A stretch of DNA of 64,000 nt from Acanthornis magna. Taxonomy: Eukaryota; Chordata; Aves; Passeriformes; Acanthizidae. The first letter of the stretch is position 1. Every line of letters begins with the position of its first letter. Of this stretch, positions 1 through 13,300 are shown piece after piece. The position numbers were made by a program, and so were the translations under genes. The stretch is from NCBI GenBank assembly GCA_036785705.1, contig JAWUZG010000962.1, positions 113,255 to 177,254 of the forward strand. Reading direction: 5' to 3'. Below the pieces are notes generated by a model. It had not been told where the DNA came from. It searched no databases and saw nothing but the letters and a program-made list of their open reading frames with translations.

Positions 1-3000
1 TTCCAATAATTTCTACTCTTCCTTTTGAGGTTCTGATGTGTTCCCCTCTCTTGTGTGCCATTTAAGATTTCTCTACACAGAATTGGATCCAGCATTAATC
101 CCCACAGTATGCAAGCTCTTTCCGTTATCATGTATGAGTATGCTGTGCTGCGTGCACCCATACTGGACTTCACCGCTGCCCTCTCTCCTTCAGCTGAGCT
201 AACAAATATACCTTTTCTGTTTTATCTTTCAACCAATGGTTAATTCTCTTACTTCACAGGAATTTAATATCTTTGAGAGCCTTTAATGAGAGACTTCCCT
301 TGCATACACTTGCAGAGACCATCAGGGAATTACACTGATTTCTGAAGCATGACTTCTCTTTACAAATGCTGTGTTGGCTCTTCTCCATATGGCCTTTAAA
401 TTCACATTAATTAAGAGCCACATGCCCGTAATTTTCAATTTTTACCACAATTCCTATTCAGTTCCTCTGAAATACTGTTTTGTGATTTACCTTGGAGCTT
501 CTTTTTTTCTTTTTTTCTTTTTTTAACTAACATGTCATTAGCCTCTTGAAGTCACAAGGTAACAAAGTGGCTTTCAACAGCAAGTTGCACACTAAATGCT
601 TTAGCTACTTCTTCACATTCATAGTAACAATGCCCTGTTAATTTTTCCTATTGGATCCACACCCTTGCGTATCAGCCGTTCAAATCGAAACTGATATTTC
701 CTGTAAAGGAAACCGAGTTGGAACTAATGCCTTCTAGAATGCTGTTAAAAATTATAAAGAAAATTTTGCACAGAACAGCCCCACAACACCTAAATTTACC
801 TTATTTATGTAGTTCTTTTACAAAGACATATACATAAACATGAGTTTCAGAAAAGCTCAGAGTCTTTTACTGAGATAAAAACTAGTAACAAATTAATTAT
901 GGTCAAAGACACTAGGCAGCACAAATATCTTGAAAAGGTGCTTTTTGTTCTTTGATCTCATATGAAAGAAACACTTTCACGCCAAACAAAACAGAATTCT
1001 ATGAGTACTTTTTCCCCCCCAAAAATAGCGCATATTTACTTGTCTCTGTAGCCAACTCCACGAGACTCCATCTCCTTCCCTGAGGCAGGACTGTGACGTG
1101 GAGTGAGTCCCTCTGGGGCCCAAGGGAGGAATGTCCAGGCACTGAGGTTTCACTCTGTGAGCAGGCAGGGAAGGACAGACAGATGCTGGATTTTATCACA
1201 CTGAAAGAGTCAGCCATTGCAGCTGGGATGCTCAGAGAAACCAAAATGTGAGACTGGGATGGGCCAAGGGCAAACTGCTACACACGTGCACAGCAAAAGA
1301 GAACGGGACAAAGTTGTACCTCGGAGTGCCTTGGTGGCAACACAGCTGCTGAAGGCTTTTACCGGTCTGGTAAGACCTCGCAGCTGTACTGGCTCAGAGA
1401 TGCACTCAGAAATTAAATCTAGCCTTACCTTTGCAAAAACTACATTCACAGACCTAAGTCTGTTTAATGAGTACTGATTTGTTCATTAAGCTGACAGGTG
1501 AATTTCCTCTTCAATCTACATTATATTGCATGTTACTTCTGTTGGTTTCTGGGGAAAAAAAGCAGCAGCAGCCGCCCTTATTTAAAAACAAACAAAAAAG
1601 CCCCTCATGATGAGATTGACATGAAAGAAACTTCTTTCTCATCAGTAATTGCTTCCCCCTGGGCTTGACAAGGTTTACAAATTAAAGCTTTTCCTTCATA
1701 GATGGCTTGACCTATCATGAATTATAGCTGCTGCTACTGGTCCACTCCTCCCTGCACACAAGGCTTGCTATCTCAATTTTGCACTGTAATTAAATATTTT
1801 CTGATGGCACATTATTTATTATTCCTCACCTTCAGCTCTCCTGGTGTTTATACATCTCCACATATGAGTAGGCAATTCAAAAACTGTTATTAACAATATT
1901 AATAACCTGAGAGCTTGTTTGATGTGAGTGAGACACAGGGGTGGAACTGCTTGACTGCAAGGAACAAGGGGTGGGGGTTTTTTTTGTTGTCTTTGTTTGT
2001 TTTTTTAATTGTTGCATTATCTAGTACCATCTAGTCTTTGTCCACAATCAAAGATCTTAAGCAGTTCAGGAGGAAATATGAAAAAAGTACTGATGCGTGA
2101 AATTTATAACTAATCTCATTTGACCATTACAAAACTACCCAAGAGTGAAGCAAAGAAAAAAGAGAAGAATAGGCATATTTTTGTTATCTTACTTATTATT
2201 TTTTTGCTCTTAAAAAAAAAACAACACATCTTTCCTCCCAAAACCAACTTGGAAGATAAGTAGGACCTGTTGCACTAGAAGGCAAACCAAGATCAAGCAA
2301 AAGAGGCATGTCATATTTCAGACATTCACACCTAACTGTCAATATAAGTCTTCCAAAACTTTAAGGTTGGTTTTTTTCCTTATTTGTCTTCTCTATATTC
2401 TCATCTGTACTGCTACTACCACAAGCAATACTCAGTGCAGCCCTTGAAAAATCACTGTGACTTGGTACCAACTGAGAATTCGGCCCACGAGATAAAGGTG
2501 TTCACCCACAGACTCAACTCAGTGCACTTCAGAGCTGCTAATTACAAACCTTTCCATTGCAATCCTAGTGCGCCACACTTAATACATCTGACAAACCTTA
2601 TGGCAATCAGCTTCCCATTTTGCATCTTGCTCCGTATTTCCCACAATCTCCTGCAGGAGATGGGCCACAGTCAACAGCCCCATCTCCCTCCTCTCCTCCC
2701 CAAGGAGCACTGGGGCAAGAGGCACAGTCTGCACCTTTGTGAGCTCAGAAGCCAAGGATCAGGCAGCCCCTCTCACACTTCTCAGGTAGGAAGGGCACCA
2801 GAGCTCAGAGTCCTGGGGAGCGCTTGGGGGGGAGGGACAAACATGGAAGGAAGGGGTGAGAGGCAGACCCCAATGGGCATGGGAACAGGAAAAGCAGGCA
2901 GAACTGAGAGAGGATCCATTTTGTTTAGTGTTTTGCTGAAAATATAATTGATGAATAAAAGCATCCGCTGAAAGGAATTAGTGTACAGCTGGGATGGTTT

Positions 3001-6000
3001 TTTATGGAGAAGATGATTACAGTGACCTCCCAGGTGAGCATGGTGCTCACAGCCCTGGGGCAGCAGGGGCAGATCCAGAGAACACCCAAAATTATTTGCT
3101 GACGTAACAAACCAAGTTTAAAAAGACGTAAATATCTAGATCAACAATACTCTTTAGAGGCTCCACATGCAAAGCACCTGTAACCATCAATAAGTATTTT
3201 CTTTTATAATTAACAATACTATTTGGTTTTATGTGTACAGTATACTAATGAAAAATAAATTACATGCTGCATAACTAGAGCACACTAACATAGTCACATT
3301 TGACTGCTAAAGCTTTTGTTTTCCAAGAAGTCAGTGCTTTTCCCCATTTTGCTAACTCACAAGAAAAAGGAATTGCTATGGCAATGGTAACTTACTTGAG
3401 GTTGAAAGGCATCCAAAAGCCAGGATCTGCAAAACTCTTATTTCTCACTTACTGCCAATTTAATCCTAATCTATTTGTTTTTAAAGACTTGATTCAGGCC
3501 CTGTGATACATGCTGTACTAGAAATATATTGAAAATTATGATTTTGCAAAGGGCATTTTATAGACATCCCATATCACAGCAAATTTCATCAACTTCTTTT
3601 AAAATACACAGATGAAAATATGCATTTTGTGTCCAACATTTAAATCAATGTTGTTTGTGTAATGCAATGTATTTGAAACACTAATTAGGTTGCCTGACAA
3701 GACTTTTCAGCAATTTAAGGTACTGAAAATATTTTCATTTATTCTCTACCCTTACTACTCTCAGACATAAAGCTGAGTATATTTATGTCTATTTTTCCCC
3801 CTCAACAGAAGAAATAAATTCACAACATCATGAAAATGGGATTTTACAATGAGTTAGCATTTATCACACCAAACCACTAAGATGTCTTGCTCAGCTGGAA
3901 CTGTGCACATTCCCAGATGGTGTATTGGATTATAATTTCACAAAATGAGTTTACTCTCTCAACAATTTCTCCTGCAATTTCCTCGGAAAAGTCATCTAAA
4001 TACTTCCACAGTCTCTATTTCTACTCCCTGTGGAGTCTCCCATATCTTTTCTGTATGGCATTATTTTATTTTGCTATCATGGATTATTGTATGTAAGAAT
4101 TATGCTACTGAGATTCTCCTATGGCATTCTTACTTTTTATTCTTTCATTATAATATTTATAGCAAGATCTTTACAAGCTGGCTTTTAATTTTTTTCATCC
4201 TGTACCTTTCACACAGTTCATTTTCCCTGCACCTGATTTCTTTAATAACTAAACTATGACTTGCCATATCCATGAACAACAATGAAAAGTAAAAATTTAT
4301 CTATGTTGACACCTAGGTAATAGGAGAGCTGCACAAACCCTAGAAAGACAACTGCATTTCCGCTGTATGGTGAGACCAACTTGGTGGCCTACAGCACGGG
4401 GTCAGGAGGTGACCCTGGACTCGTAGGATATTGGCACTGAGTGCCAGCCCTGGGAGCAGCCTCTCCTGCTGCAGAGATGGGAAATGGTGGCAGATCTTCG
4501 CTGGCTGGGGGCTGAAGAGGAGGCAACAACAAGGAGAGGCCAGGGATGGTTCATGTTTGCCCACAGTCACACGAGAACCCTGGCACCAGCTGGGTTAGTG
4601 ACACATGAGCGATGGAGGCACCACGATAACCTTTCTGAAACAGAAATTGCTCCTTAGAGGCATCACCTGCAAAAGTCTCCGCCCAAAGGTCATGAGGCAG
4701 AGAGAAATATGCTGATGTGGACTATTTTAGAGATGAACCAGAATATTTTCCTCACCTAATCTGGGCTCACCCAACCTTAATTTTAGGATTCTAAATTAAG
4801 TATGTCAAGAAAAGAAACAGGTGTACAGCTAAATTACAGGTTACATTGCTCAGAGCACAACCCAAGGTTACAAAAGGGTTTTATTTGGACTTAGGGCTTG
4901 TCAGTGGCATTATATAATCCAACAACCAAGGATTTACATTATTTTACCTTTGTTCTCAAATGAAGATTTCTTACTGATTTATTGATTTTGTTTGTACAAG
5001 TGGAAGGAAGCTCATGGGTAATCCTTGGTGGTGGGACATTGCAGCTCTAGTTAGGTCATCATCTCCTTTCAAATTGGAATGTGGCTTGCTTTGCTAAAAT
5101 ATTTGCATATTCTGAAAATTCAAAAATTCATTGTTTACTGCACACATACACTCAATATACCTCAAATAACAGTGACCCAAGCTCACACAATTAACACAGC
5201 AGTTACAGTATTGCAGGGACACCTTTGCTATTGCAGACCTCCAAAAGTAGCCCATTTTTTGTAGTTTGCATAGATGCTGAAACAAAACACAACTTCTGAT
5301 AAGCATCACTCTTGTTTCCAAGAGATAAGTAATGAAACAAACACAGCCATGTACTCCCAAAATAATTTTGCTAAGTGAATGCAAGCAAATTGGATACCAA
5401 GGTAAGCCTTTTATTTGGTTATAATCCCTGTGTGGATGCCTATTCTAGCTACAAAGGGCATGTGCAAGTTGCTCAGTCAAACATCATTTCTGGTTAATGA
5501 CAGAACAACTCATACATAAAACATAAAAGTTTGCTTGGCCTTTACACTCCACCTTGTGCAACATCTCAAATAGTTAACATGCACAATGTATTAAAGAAAA
5601 AAAATTTAAGAATCTACAGTCTTAACAAACATGAACCAGTAACTAATCATTACTGTTCCACTGTAATCTCTGCTGTCCACAACATACATTTCTGGACATA
5701 GAAATTAGAAAATTAGCTGGCAATATTTAAATTAATACACCATATACATATTCACTACATGCTGCTCTTACAAAATCTTGCACACAGCCAAACTATTGAA
5801 GCTGTCATTGGAACTAACAAACTGATCAAAGCACCTGGAAAGCAACAATGTTCTGAAGTAGAGCTGTGCTTTCTCCTTCTGCCTTACTGGAGCTCTGGTG
5901 ACTAATCTGTAAAACTATTCATGCATTTCTCCATCATTTACTCTTTCCAACACATTGCTCTCTTTACTTAATGCAACAGGTTAACATTCACAAAAAGTCT

Positions 6001-6820
6001 AATGATGAAAATAATTAAAAGCTGTTTAAAATTCACAAATTTGGTGTTCGGCAAAAATATGTAAATCAATGAATCAGTAAATGGATAAATTTACTTTTTA
6101 GTTATAAATGGAGTTCCTTGGGATTTTTTGTTTTCCTCATGCATCTCGTGTTCTAGACGACAGATTTTACTAGCAATGGTTCAATCCATGAAGGCTGCAT
6201 ATTGGAACTAGCAGGTACGTGTACATTTATAGCCCTATACATATTAGATACATATATGTATACACACACATATATGCACACATTTCTATAGACACAAATA
6301 ACCTTTCAGAGACCCAAATGCACTCGAACATTTAAGCAAAGCACAAAAAGAAACAGAATATATAGGAATTGGCAGATCTGAAGATCAGTCACTGGCCTGG
6401 AAAGGAAATGCTTTCTCTCTGGCAGTTTGTGAACATATGCTCTTAGACGTGAGTCATATGTGGGACTATATCACACACACATATAAAATAACACATCATT
6501 TACAAATTACAGACTTTTCACATCTAAGCATTTCTGGAGCATGACTGAATCCAAACCATTAGTACTCCAGGAAAGCTCATTACAGAGACAATTTAACAGA
6601 CTAGAAGATGCCTTTCCCAAGATACTTTCCCAACTTATCTTGGGTTATTTGCTAAATGGACAGAACAATATTGCTCACATCTCATATGAATTTCTTGCCA
6701 AGGCCAAGAAGTGAGAAGGACAAACAGTAAGGCTGTGGTTATACAGTCATCTCAGACAGCTAAAGACATGCCTTTTCCCCAGCAGTTGAAGCCGCACCTT
6801 TCACTTTAGAGATGCAAAGC
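1..6820. other. AT-rich non-coding sequence, no gene recognised
   Basis: No stretch here combines a long open frame, flanking splice signals and recognisable family similarity. The longest open frame (2,384-2,947, plus, 187 codons) is rich in His, Ser and Pro, matches no family I recognise, and runs through a locally GC-richer patch, so I treat it as chance. Short simple-sequence patches occur, for example alternating TA/CA at about 6,230-6,300. FBXO15 lies downstream on the minus strand, so this could be its 3' flank or intergenic DNA. Confidence 0.5.
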
Positions 6821-7353
6821 TGTGCTGGTTTTGGATGGCACAGAATTTTTTTTTTCATAGTAGCTGGTATGGGGCTGTTTGGGATTTATGCTGAAGCCTG
6901 TATTGATAATACAGGGATGTTTTAGCTTTTGCTGCACAGTGTTTACACAGAGCCGAGGCCTTTTCTGCTTGTCACCCCATCCCAGCAGTAAGTGGGCTGG
7001 GGGTGCACGAGAAGTGGAGAGGTGACAGAGCTGACCCAAGGGATATTCCATACCATACAGCTCATGCTCGCTATATAAAGGTGGGGAAAGGAGGAGGAGG
7101 GCAGGACATTTGGAGCAATGCATTTGTCTTCCTGAGTCACTGAACACCTGCCTGCCACAGGAAGCAATGAATGTATTCCTTGTTTTGCTTTGCTTTTTGC
7201 AGCATTTCTGCTTTTCCTATTATACTATTTTTTTCTCAACCCATGAGTTTTCTCATTTTTTCTCTTCTGATCCTCTCCCTCATCCTGCTGATGGGGAGGG
7301 ACTGAGTGCCTGCCTGGGGCTTGGCTGCTGGCTGGGGCTAAACCATGAAAACA
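6821..7353 (+). mobile_element. Solo LTR of avian ERVL type
   Basis: The segment starts TGTGCTGGTTTTGG and ends ...ACCATGAAAACA, giving the TG...CA termini of an LTR at about 533 bp. Inside are a TATA-like box (GCTATATAAAGG near 7,070) and the sentence-like order of blocks I know from the abundant avian ERVL LTR: the 'catagtagctggtatggggc' block, the 'ttttctgcttgtcacccc' block and the 'ctggggctaaacca' end. No internal retroviral sequence follows, so it is a solo LTR. The flanking five bases (AAAGC and GAGCT) do not match, so the target duplication has decayed or the ends are off by a few bases. Confidence 0.8.
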
Positions 7354-10300
7354 GAGCTGATTGGGAAGATACATTTTTCAAACATGGAGGAAACAAGAGT
7401 ACTCAATTTTGACATAATTGGAGTTTCCGGTGCAGCCAAAGGTCTTTCAACTGCCTCAAAGCACTTCATAACCTGGAGGTGGGAAATAGAGCTGGGGCTT
7501 CAAAGACCAAACCATACACCTCTGCTGTGCTTGCTGCAACCAGTCCCATCTAACCCTACTGCTCTGTCTTTAACCACGGCAATTTCTCCACTAGTGGGCC
7601 TGACCTCAGACCTTGAGGAAACATTAGGTTCTAATACAGGTGTGGGGGTGGAATTGTTAATGGTACAGAGTTTTGGTATCTGAAGACAGAGAAGTTCTTG
7701 TCTAGTCTATATGCTTCAGGCACAGGAGGATGCTACATGCAGCACGGATCACCCCAAAAGAGGTGACACTTTTTTTCAGCTCACTCTGAATGGATTAGAG
7801 CAAACAGGTAACATTCAGACACACAGCTGCAGTAGAAACCCCTATCAGTATCTTGACATTCATCCAAGTAATGAGTTACGAGAGTTAAGGGTTCAGAGAA
7901 AGATATTATCGTCCCTTAATCACTGACCAAAACCAGCAGTTTATCGGAAAACTGATTCTCACAAACTTTGGCTTCCCACAAATAGCAAGAATACTTTTTT
8001 CTCTCCCTATTTCTCTCCAATACTACTTTTTCTTTTCCCCTCCAGCCCTTTCTGACCCCCTGACTGCCCCCCAACACACACACAAATTTTGTGTTCCTCT
8101 CTGTACAGTTTTTTCTCCTAAGAAACATTTGATTACATCTTCTTTCATGTTCAGAGTTTTCCTTAAATTCTGCTTAGATTTTTTTGGCTCTTGCTTCTTG
8201 AAGTTGCCATTTCTGTGAATCATTAATTCAGAGATGTATGAACAATCTTACTTGATAGACTGTGTATTATGTTACCTCTCACTTTCCTCTGTTATCTTAC
8301 ATGTTATCAAATCAGACTTCAAATTATGTCACAGCTACTCTTTCTGAACGGTTAATTTTTCACTGAGAGTCACACAGATGGGCAACTATTTTAAGGCTTG
8401 AATACCTGCCAACAATTGTAATGGCATAAAGCTGATCTCAAAAGCCCACACAACCACAGAAAACACCAAAAAACAGAAGACAACTCTGAATGTAAACTAT
8501 ACCAATTTTTATGGGTGGCAAAGTTTAAATGAAAATTTTCCACACTATTAACAAAGCCTTCAATCACTAAAAGCATGTACTTCTGTATATTCAAACACAC
8601 AAAGGTGCACATTTTAAATCCCAAAGAATAACTAGAGAGAACCAAACCAACATATAGAATAACAATGTTTCATTTATTTATGTATTTTAAAACAAGCACA
8701 CTACTCATGGGAGGAATAGGATAACCATCCTTTAAGCTCCATGTATTTATCTATAAAAATGAATAAAATAGAAGCACCACTCTTGAAAAAAAAGTCACCT
8801 AGAGAAGTGGGAAGTGGGTCACTTTCCATGTCCTCTAGCCTGCAGAATGACCAGTGACTAATAAATCCTCTTTTAACTATCTGTTATACATCCACTGAAA
8901 CTGGGACAAAAAATATGGAGTCCCTCATATAAGCGTCTGGAAAACCACCCCTGCATTGTGGCCCTCTCCTGTTGCTGGCATACATTGATTCTGCATACTG
9001 ACACTGCTCCTGCTGCAATGTAATCCCACTTACAGAATAGCCCAGGGAAGAACTGAGATCTAAAGAAATCACCAAACTTACTTCTACAGCCACCCTGAAC
9101 AATAACATACACATAACAATACACAGAAAAGAGTTTATCTAAGTGTACAGTCATATAGCACCAAGCCAAGTCTGTCACTCACCTAAATCATCTGCTGCCT
9201 TCCCCTCTTTCCCCCTAAAAGCCCTCCCAAATTTTTATCAATTTTCCAAAACTCTGAAACAAACCCCCAGACATTCTGAAAAATGCACATTGAGAATTAG
9301 GACTTATTGGTTTGCACAGGATGAAACAAAACAGTGATAAGAAGGATTACTCAATACAGCCATCTAAAGCACGCTTTCAACAGAAAGTGTTGCCATGAAG
9401 CGGTCCATGCTTCAAGGTGCACATGGAGAAGTCTTTCATATCCAGAAGAATCATTTGTAGAGAGACTCGAATATTTGGTTCCAAATCTATAAATAATTAA
9501 AATTAATAATTAAATACATAGCCAGTCTTGTCTGAAAAGAAAATTCAGAAACTGTTACAAGCACTTCTTCAATGACATCGACTTTCTTAAGCATAGTACA
9601 GACTTCTCTCAACAGTGAAAAATGGAACATGTGATGTTTCAGAAGCAGACAAAGAAAAGGCTGGGTGCTAAACCACAAATTTCTAGGAGACTGCTCACTT
9701 CACCAGGACTTTGTTCAATACTCTAGCAGACAATACCAGCAAGCGCCAGCTCCATACAATACACACCAGTAGAATAAAAGAGAAAGAGAGTTCAGGCAAA
9801 CTGTAAGAACAAACCCTGCCATTATTTGAGTAATTGCCTGATTTTATAATAATTTTGTTTCATGGGATTTTTTTTTCCACATGTGGTTCTCTTTCCTTTT
9901 CTCCATTTCTTTTCTACAAATTTAGAGAATGGTCTAAATTGCAGACATTGTAGAATGTCTACTATAGAATTTTGAAGAAATCCTGACATTGATTTCAGGC
10001 ATGTGAAATTGTGTGTTCATACATGGACACATAGCCAGGTCTTGAGATCTGTAAAGATCCTCCTTGGCATGAGTGTCCTATTAACCAACTACAGTCCATG
10101 AGTAAATAGGAAAGGATTGAGAAAGTGAAGGGAACACACCAGAACGTGTCAGTCATTTATGATCAGCAAGGCAAACAATAGCATTACAGTGCTAAGTTTT
10201 AAAATTCCATTTCAAGAAATTGTTTATGCTGTTGAAACAGAGCTGACTTCATAAACCACATACAGTTTTGATTCCAGAGCATGCAATAATTAAAGATATA

Positions 10301-13300
10301 GTTGGTAGCTGTTGCACAGATTCCCTGTTTTCAAGAGGAGTGAAGTTAATTAATCTCTGGCTTTCCAAAAGCATTAAAAACGAGAAACAGCCTTCTAGAC
10401 TGCCACCTTTTAGACTGATTTGGCCAGAATCGGTTTATTAAAGCAGCTTATCTATTTAACATCACGGGGACTACCAAGTGCATGTTCAGCTCTTCACAGA
10501 TGAAGAGAACTGTTCCTCTAGCTCACGGCTGCTTCGCCCAAAACAGTCCCCAGACTTGAGTGGAAGTATTAACAGTAATAATCCATCAGCCAAAGGGAGG
10601 GAAGACTGCACATCTCACAGACCCACGAGTTCCATGAATGACTACACAGCAGACAGCAAAATAAGCAGCAGTTAGCATAGAGACAGGGGGCATGAGAAAA
10701 AGCAATGTACTACAGGGGAAATCAGGCACATGATGAAGAACTAAAAAAATTTCATCAGGAATTTAAGTGAACTCTTCTATTGCTCTCATTCAAATCAATT
10801 CTCTCTGAGCAGAACACCTATAACACTGCACTTGCCTTGCAACTAGGTGACTACTAATTACTACCTGGACTGAGAAAGATGCTCCACTGTTTTAATACTT
10901 GAAAGAGAACAGGGTTGGCAACCTCTGTGTAATTAGTTTCCTATCAAGAGAAAGGATTTCAGATGTAGGATGCCTGAGGAGGAGGGAGAGAGGACAGCCT
11001 CTCTGTATATACAGACACATTTTTGTTCATTCTTTTCTCTCTGGTGACCTCCCCTTTATCTTCCTGCACAAAGGCCCTCCATAATCTTGAAAATATAATC
11101 TCAACCATCAAGACAAACAGAGCCCACCAATAATATGCGTATTCCACATTACCTTCACCACTTGCTCACAAGAAGGCTAAATTTTTGTGTGCAGTTCTGA
11201 TCCAGAGTCAGCCCAGTGTAACATTGATGTTGGTGGTGCTACTCTGGTTACATTCTTATTATGTAAATTAAGGGGCCAAATTTTGCCTTAAAGAAGTACG
11301 AGATATGGTGCTCTTTCTGTAACACATGCTTTATTTGTGGCCTGCTATTTTTTTCCCATTTTATCTCCTTAAAAGAACAACAATCTTTCTTTCTCATAGG
11401 GTAGAATCTAGAAAGGTTTCCTTTTCATAGAGATTGAACTGTTTCCTATAAACATTGTTTCTATTACATCTACATGATCTAAGATAATGGCTGTAATAGA
11501 AAATACAATGCAAAATAATGAGTGAGCTCATTTGAAATACAGGAGGCTTTGTCTTACTGGTAACAGCCAGAGGATGCCATAAAAGAAAACAATCCCTTAA
11601 AAATGCCAGACCACAAAAGCAGTCGATAGACATAACGATAAGCACTGGCTAATCAATAGTGATAAGTCAGTGCAACTCAGCTGACAGATGCTTCTTCAAC
11701 AACAGTTTGTCTAATTCCTACCTCACTAGCATAAACATATCAGGCCAATGCCTTAATAAGAAAGCTCTTCAGTAGATAACATGGCAGCAGAATGAAGATG
11801 GTACCACACCACCCCCTTACCAATTACCTCGATCTCTTCTATATTTTGCAGAACAAGGCCTCCCCAGGGACACTGCTGACTACCAAAGCCTTATTTTTAT
11901 ATGAGGGTGGAGGACATAAGGAGAATCAACATTCCTTGTCAAAAGCAATTGAATGCTGCAGCACTCTGACATGCTTTCAGAGAATGCAGAAAAACATCAG
12001 CTAGCGAAGAAAGGGGACATCTGAATAACCACAGCCAATAAACCACAGCTAACCAGAGCTGTCTCTAATAAAGAGGTAAAGAAAAAATAAGGAAAAGTTA
12101 TTTACTAGACATTTGTTTTAAATGAAATGAAACAGCAAACACTCAGGTTGACCAATTTTTCAAGCATATTCATACACTTTCACAGCAGAAACTTATCTCT
12201 GTGTGTGTGCAGACTTAAACAATAAAAAAACTTTTTTAGCTACAACAGGCTGCAAGAATAAGTCTTACCTTTTACAAATGAGGTTGTTCCTCACTCCCAT
12301 CCATTTCCACATGATGCTGTGGGGGATCCTAGCTGCATCACTGTGACCAGGCCACCTGACTTTTTGGGCTCACTTTGGTTTCTCCTGCTCTCTCCACTCA
12401 CAAAGGCTCTTTCACCACCAAGTGCTCTCTGGCCTGTTCTCATTTCTCTCTATACCCCTGAGCTTTTGCTTCCCAGTTTGCCAAGGATAAGGATGTCCAC
12501 TGCTTATTTGTGAAATTTTCAAATCTGCACTTTCCTGTGCACATCAATGAGCAGCATTTAATTTTCTAGGGCTTCGCTGTTGCTGTGTCACACTGCACTC
12601 TCTGAACGATGGGATGGGCCACAAGTATCTACAGCTGTTCCACTTCTCCCAGGCTCCCTTCAAATAATATTTTTATTGCTTTTATTTCTTGTTTCTCATC
12701 TTTTAAGTGGATTCTAAGCTTCTAACACAAGAAAGCTGTTCTTAAAGCCTGCTCCCTTTAAAGTATCCAATCAAATTCAAAGTCTTGGGGCCAATTGCAA
12801 GCAGGGAGTTCAGCTTGTTGCTGATTTAAGATACTTAGCTCTATCACAAAACCAGGCAAGTTTAACACCTGCATAACTTCACTGCAAAAATAGAGAACAC
12901 CTGTGATTTCTCAGACAGCTAATGATGTAGGAAGGAGATTGCTGCAGTTTTCATTTTAAAAAAGTTAATCAGTCATCTATTTTCAACCTGGATATTTGGG
13001 ACAAACAAAGACAGGTTTTAGGCATAGAGGGCACCACCTATTCTCCAAAATAATGGCCATGGTCAACCCTCCTGCCATGGCCAAGCCTTCAGCATTGATG
13101 GAGAAGCCTGTCTGTGCCATACAGCCATGAGGGAGATAGTTCTTCAGCAAGTTTATGAGCAACATCAGCATCCCTTGCCCTCAGTGGGCAAGAAACGCTT
13201 ATCCAATTTGCCTCCTCCCCCCTCTAAAGCAACAGCACAAAATAAGCACATGAAGCCCTTTCAAATAAAATAAAGTCCCTTAAAGTACACCTGCCTCTCT

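Noticed and set aside
2384..2947. 187-codon open frame on the plus strand
   Set aside because: Low-complexity His/Ser/Pro/Gly composition, no recognised family, no splice or promoter context, in an otherwise gene-free stretch.
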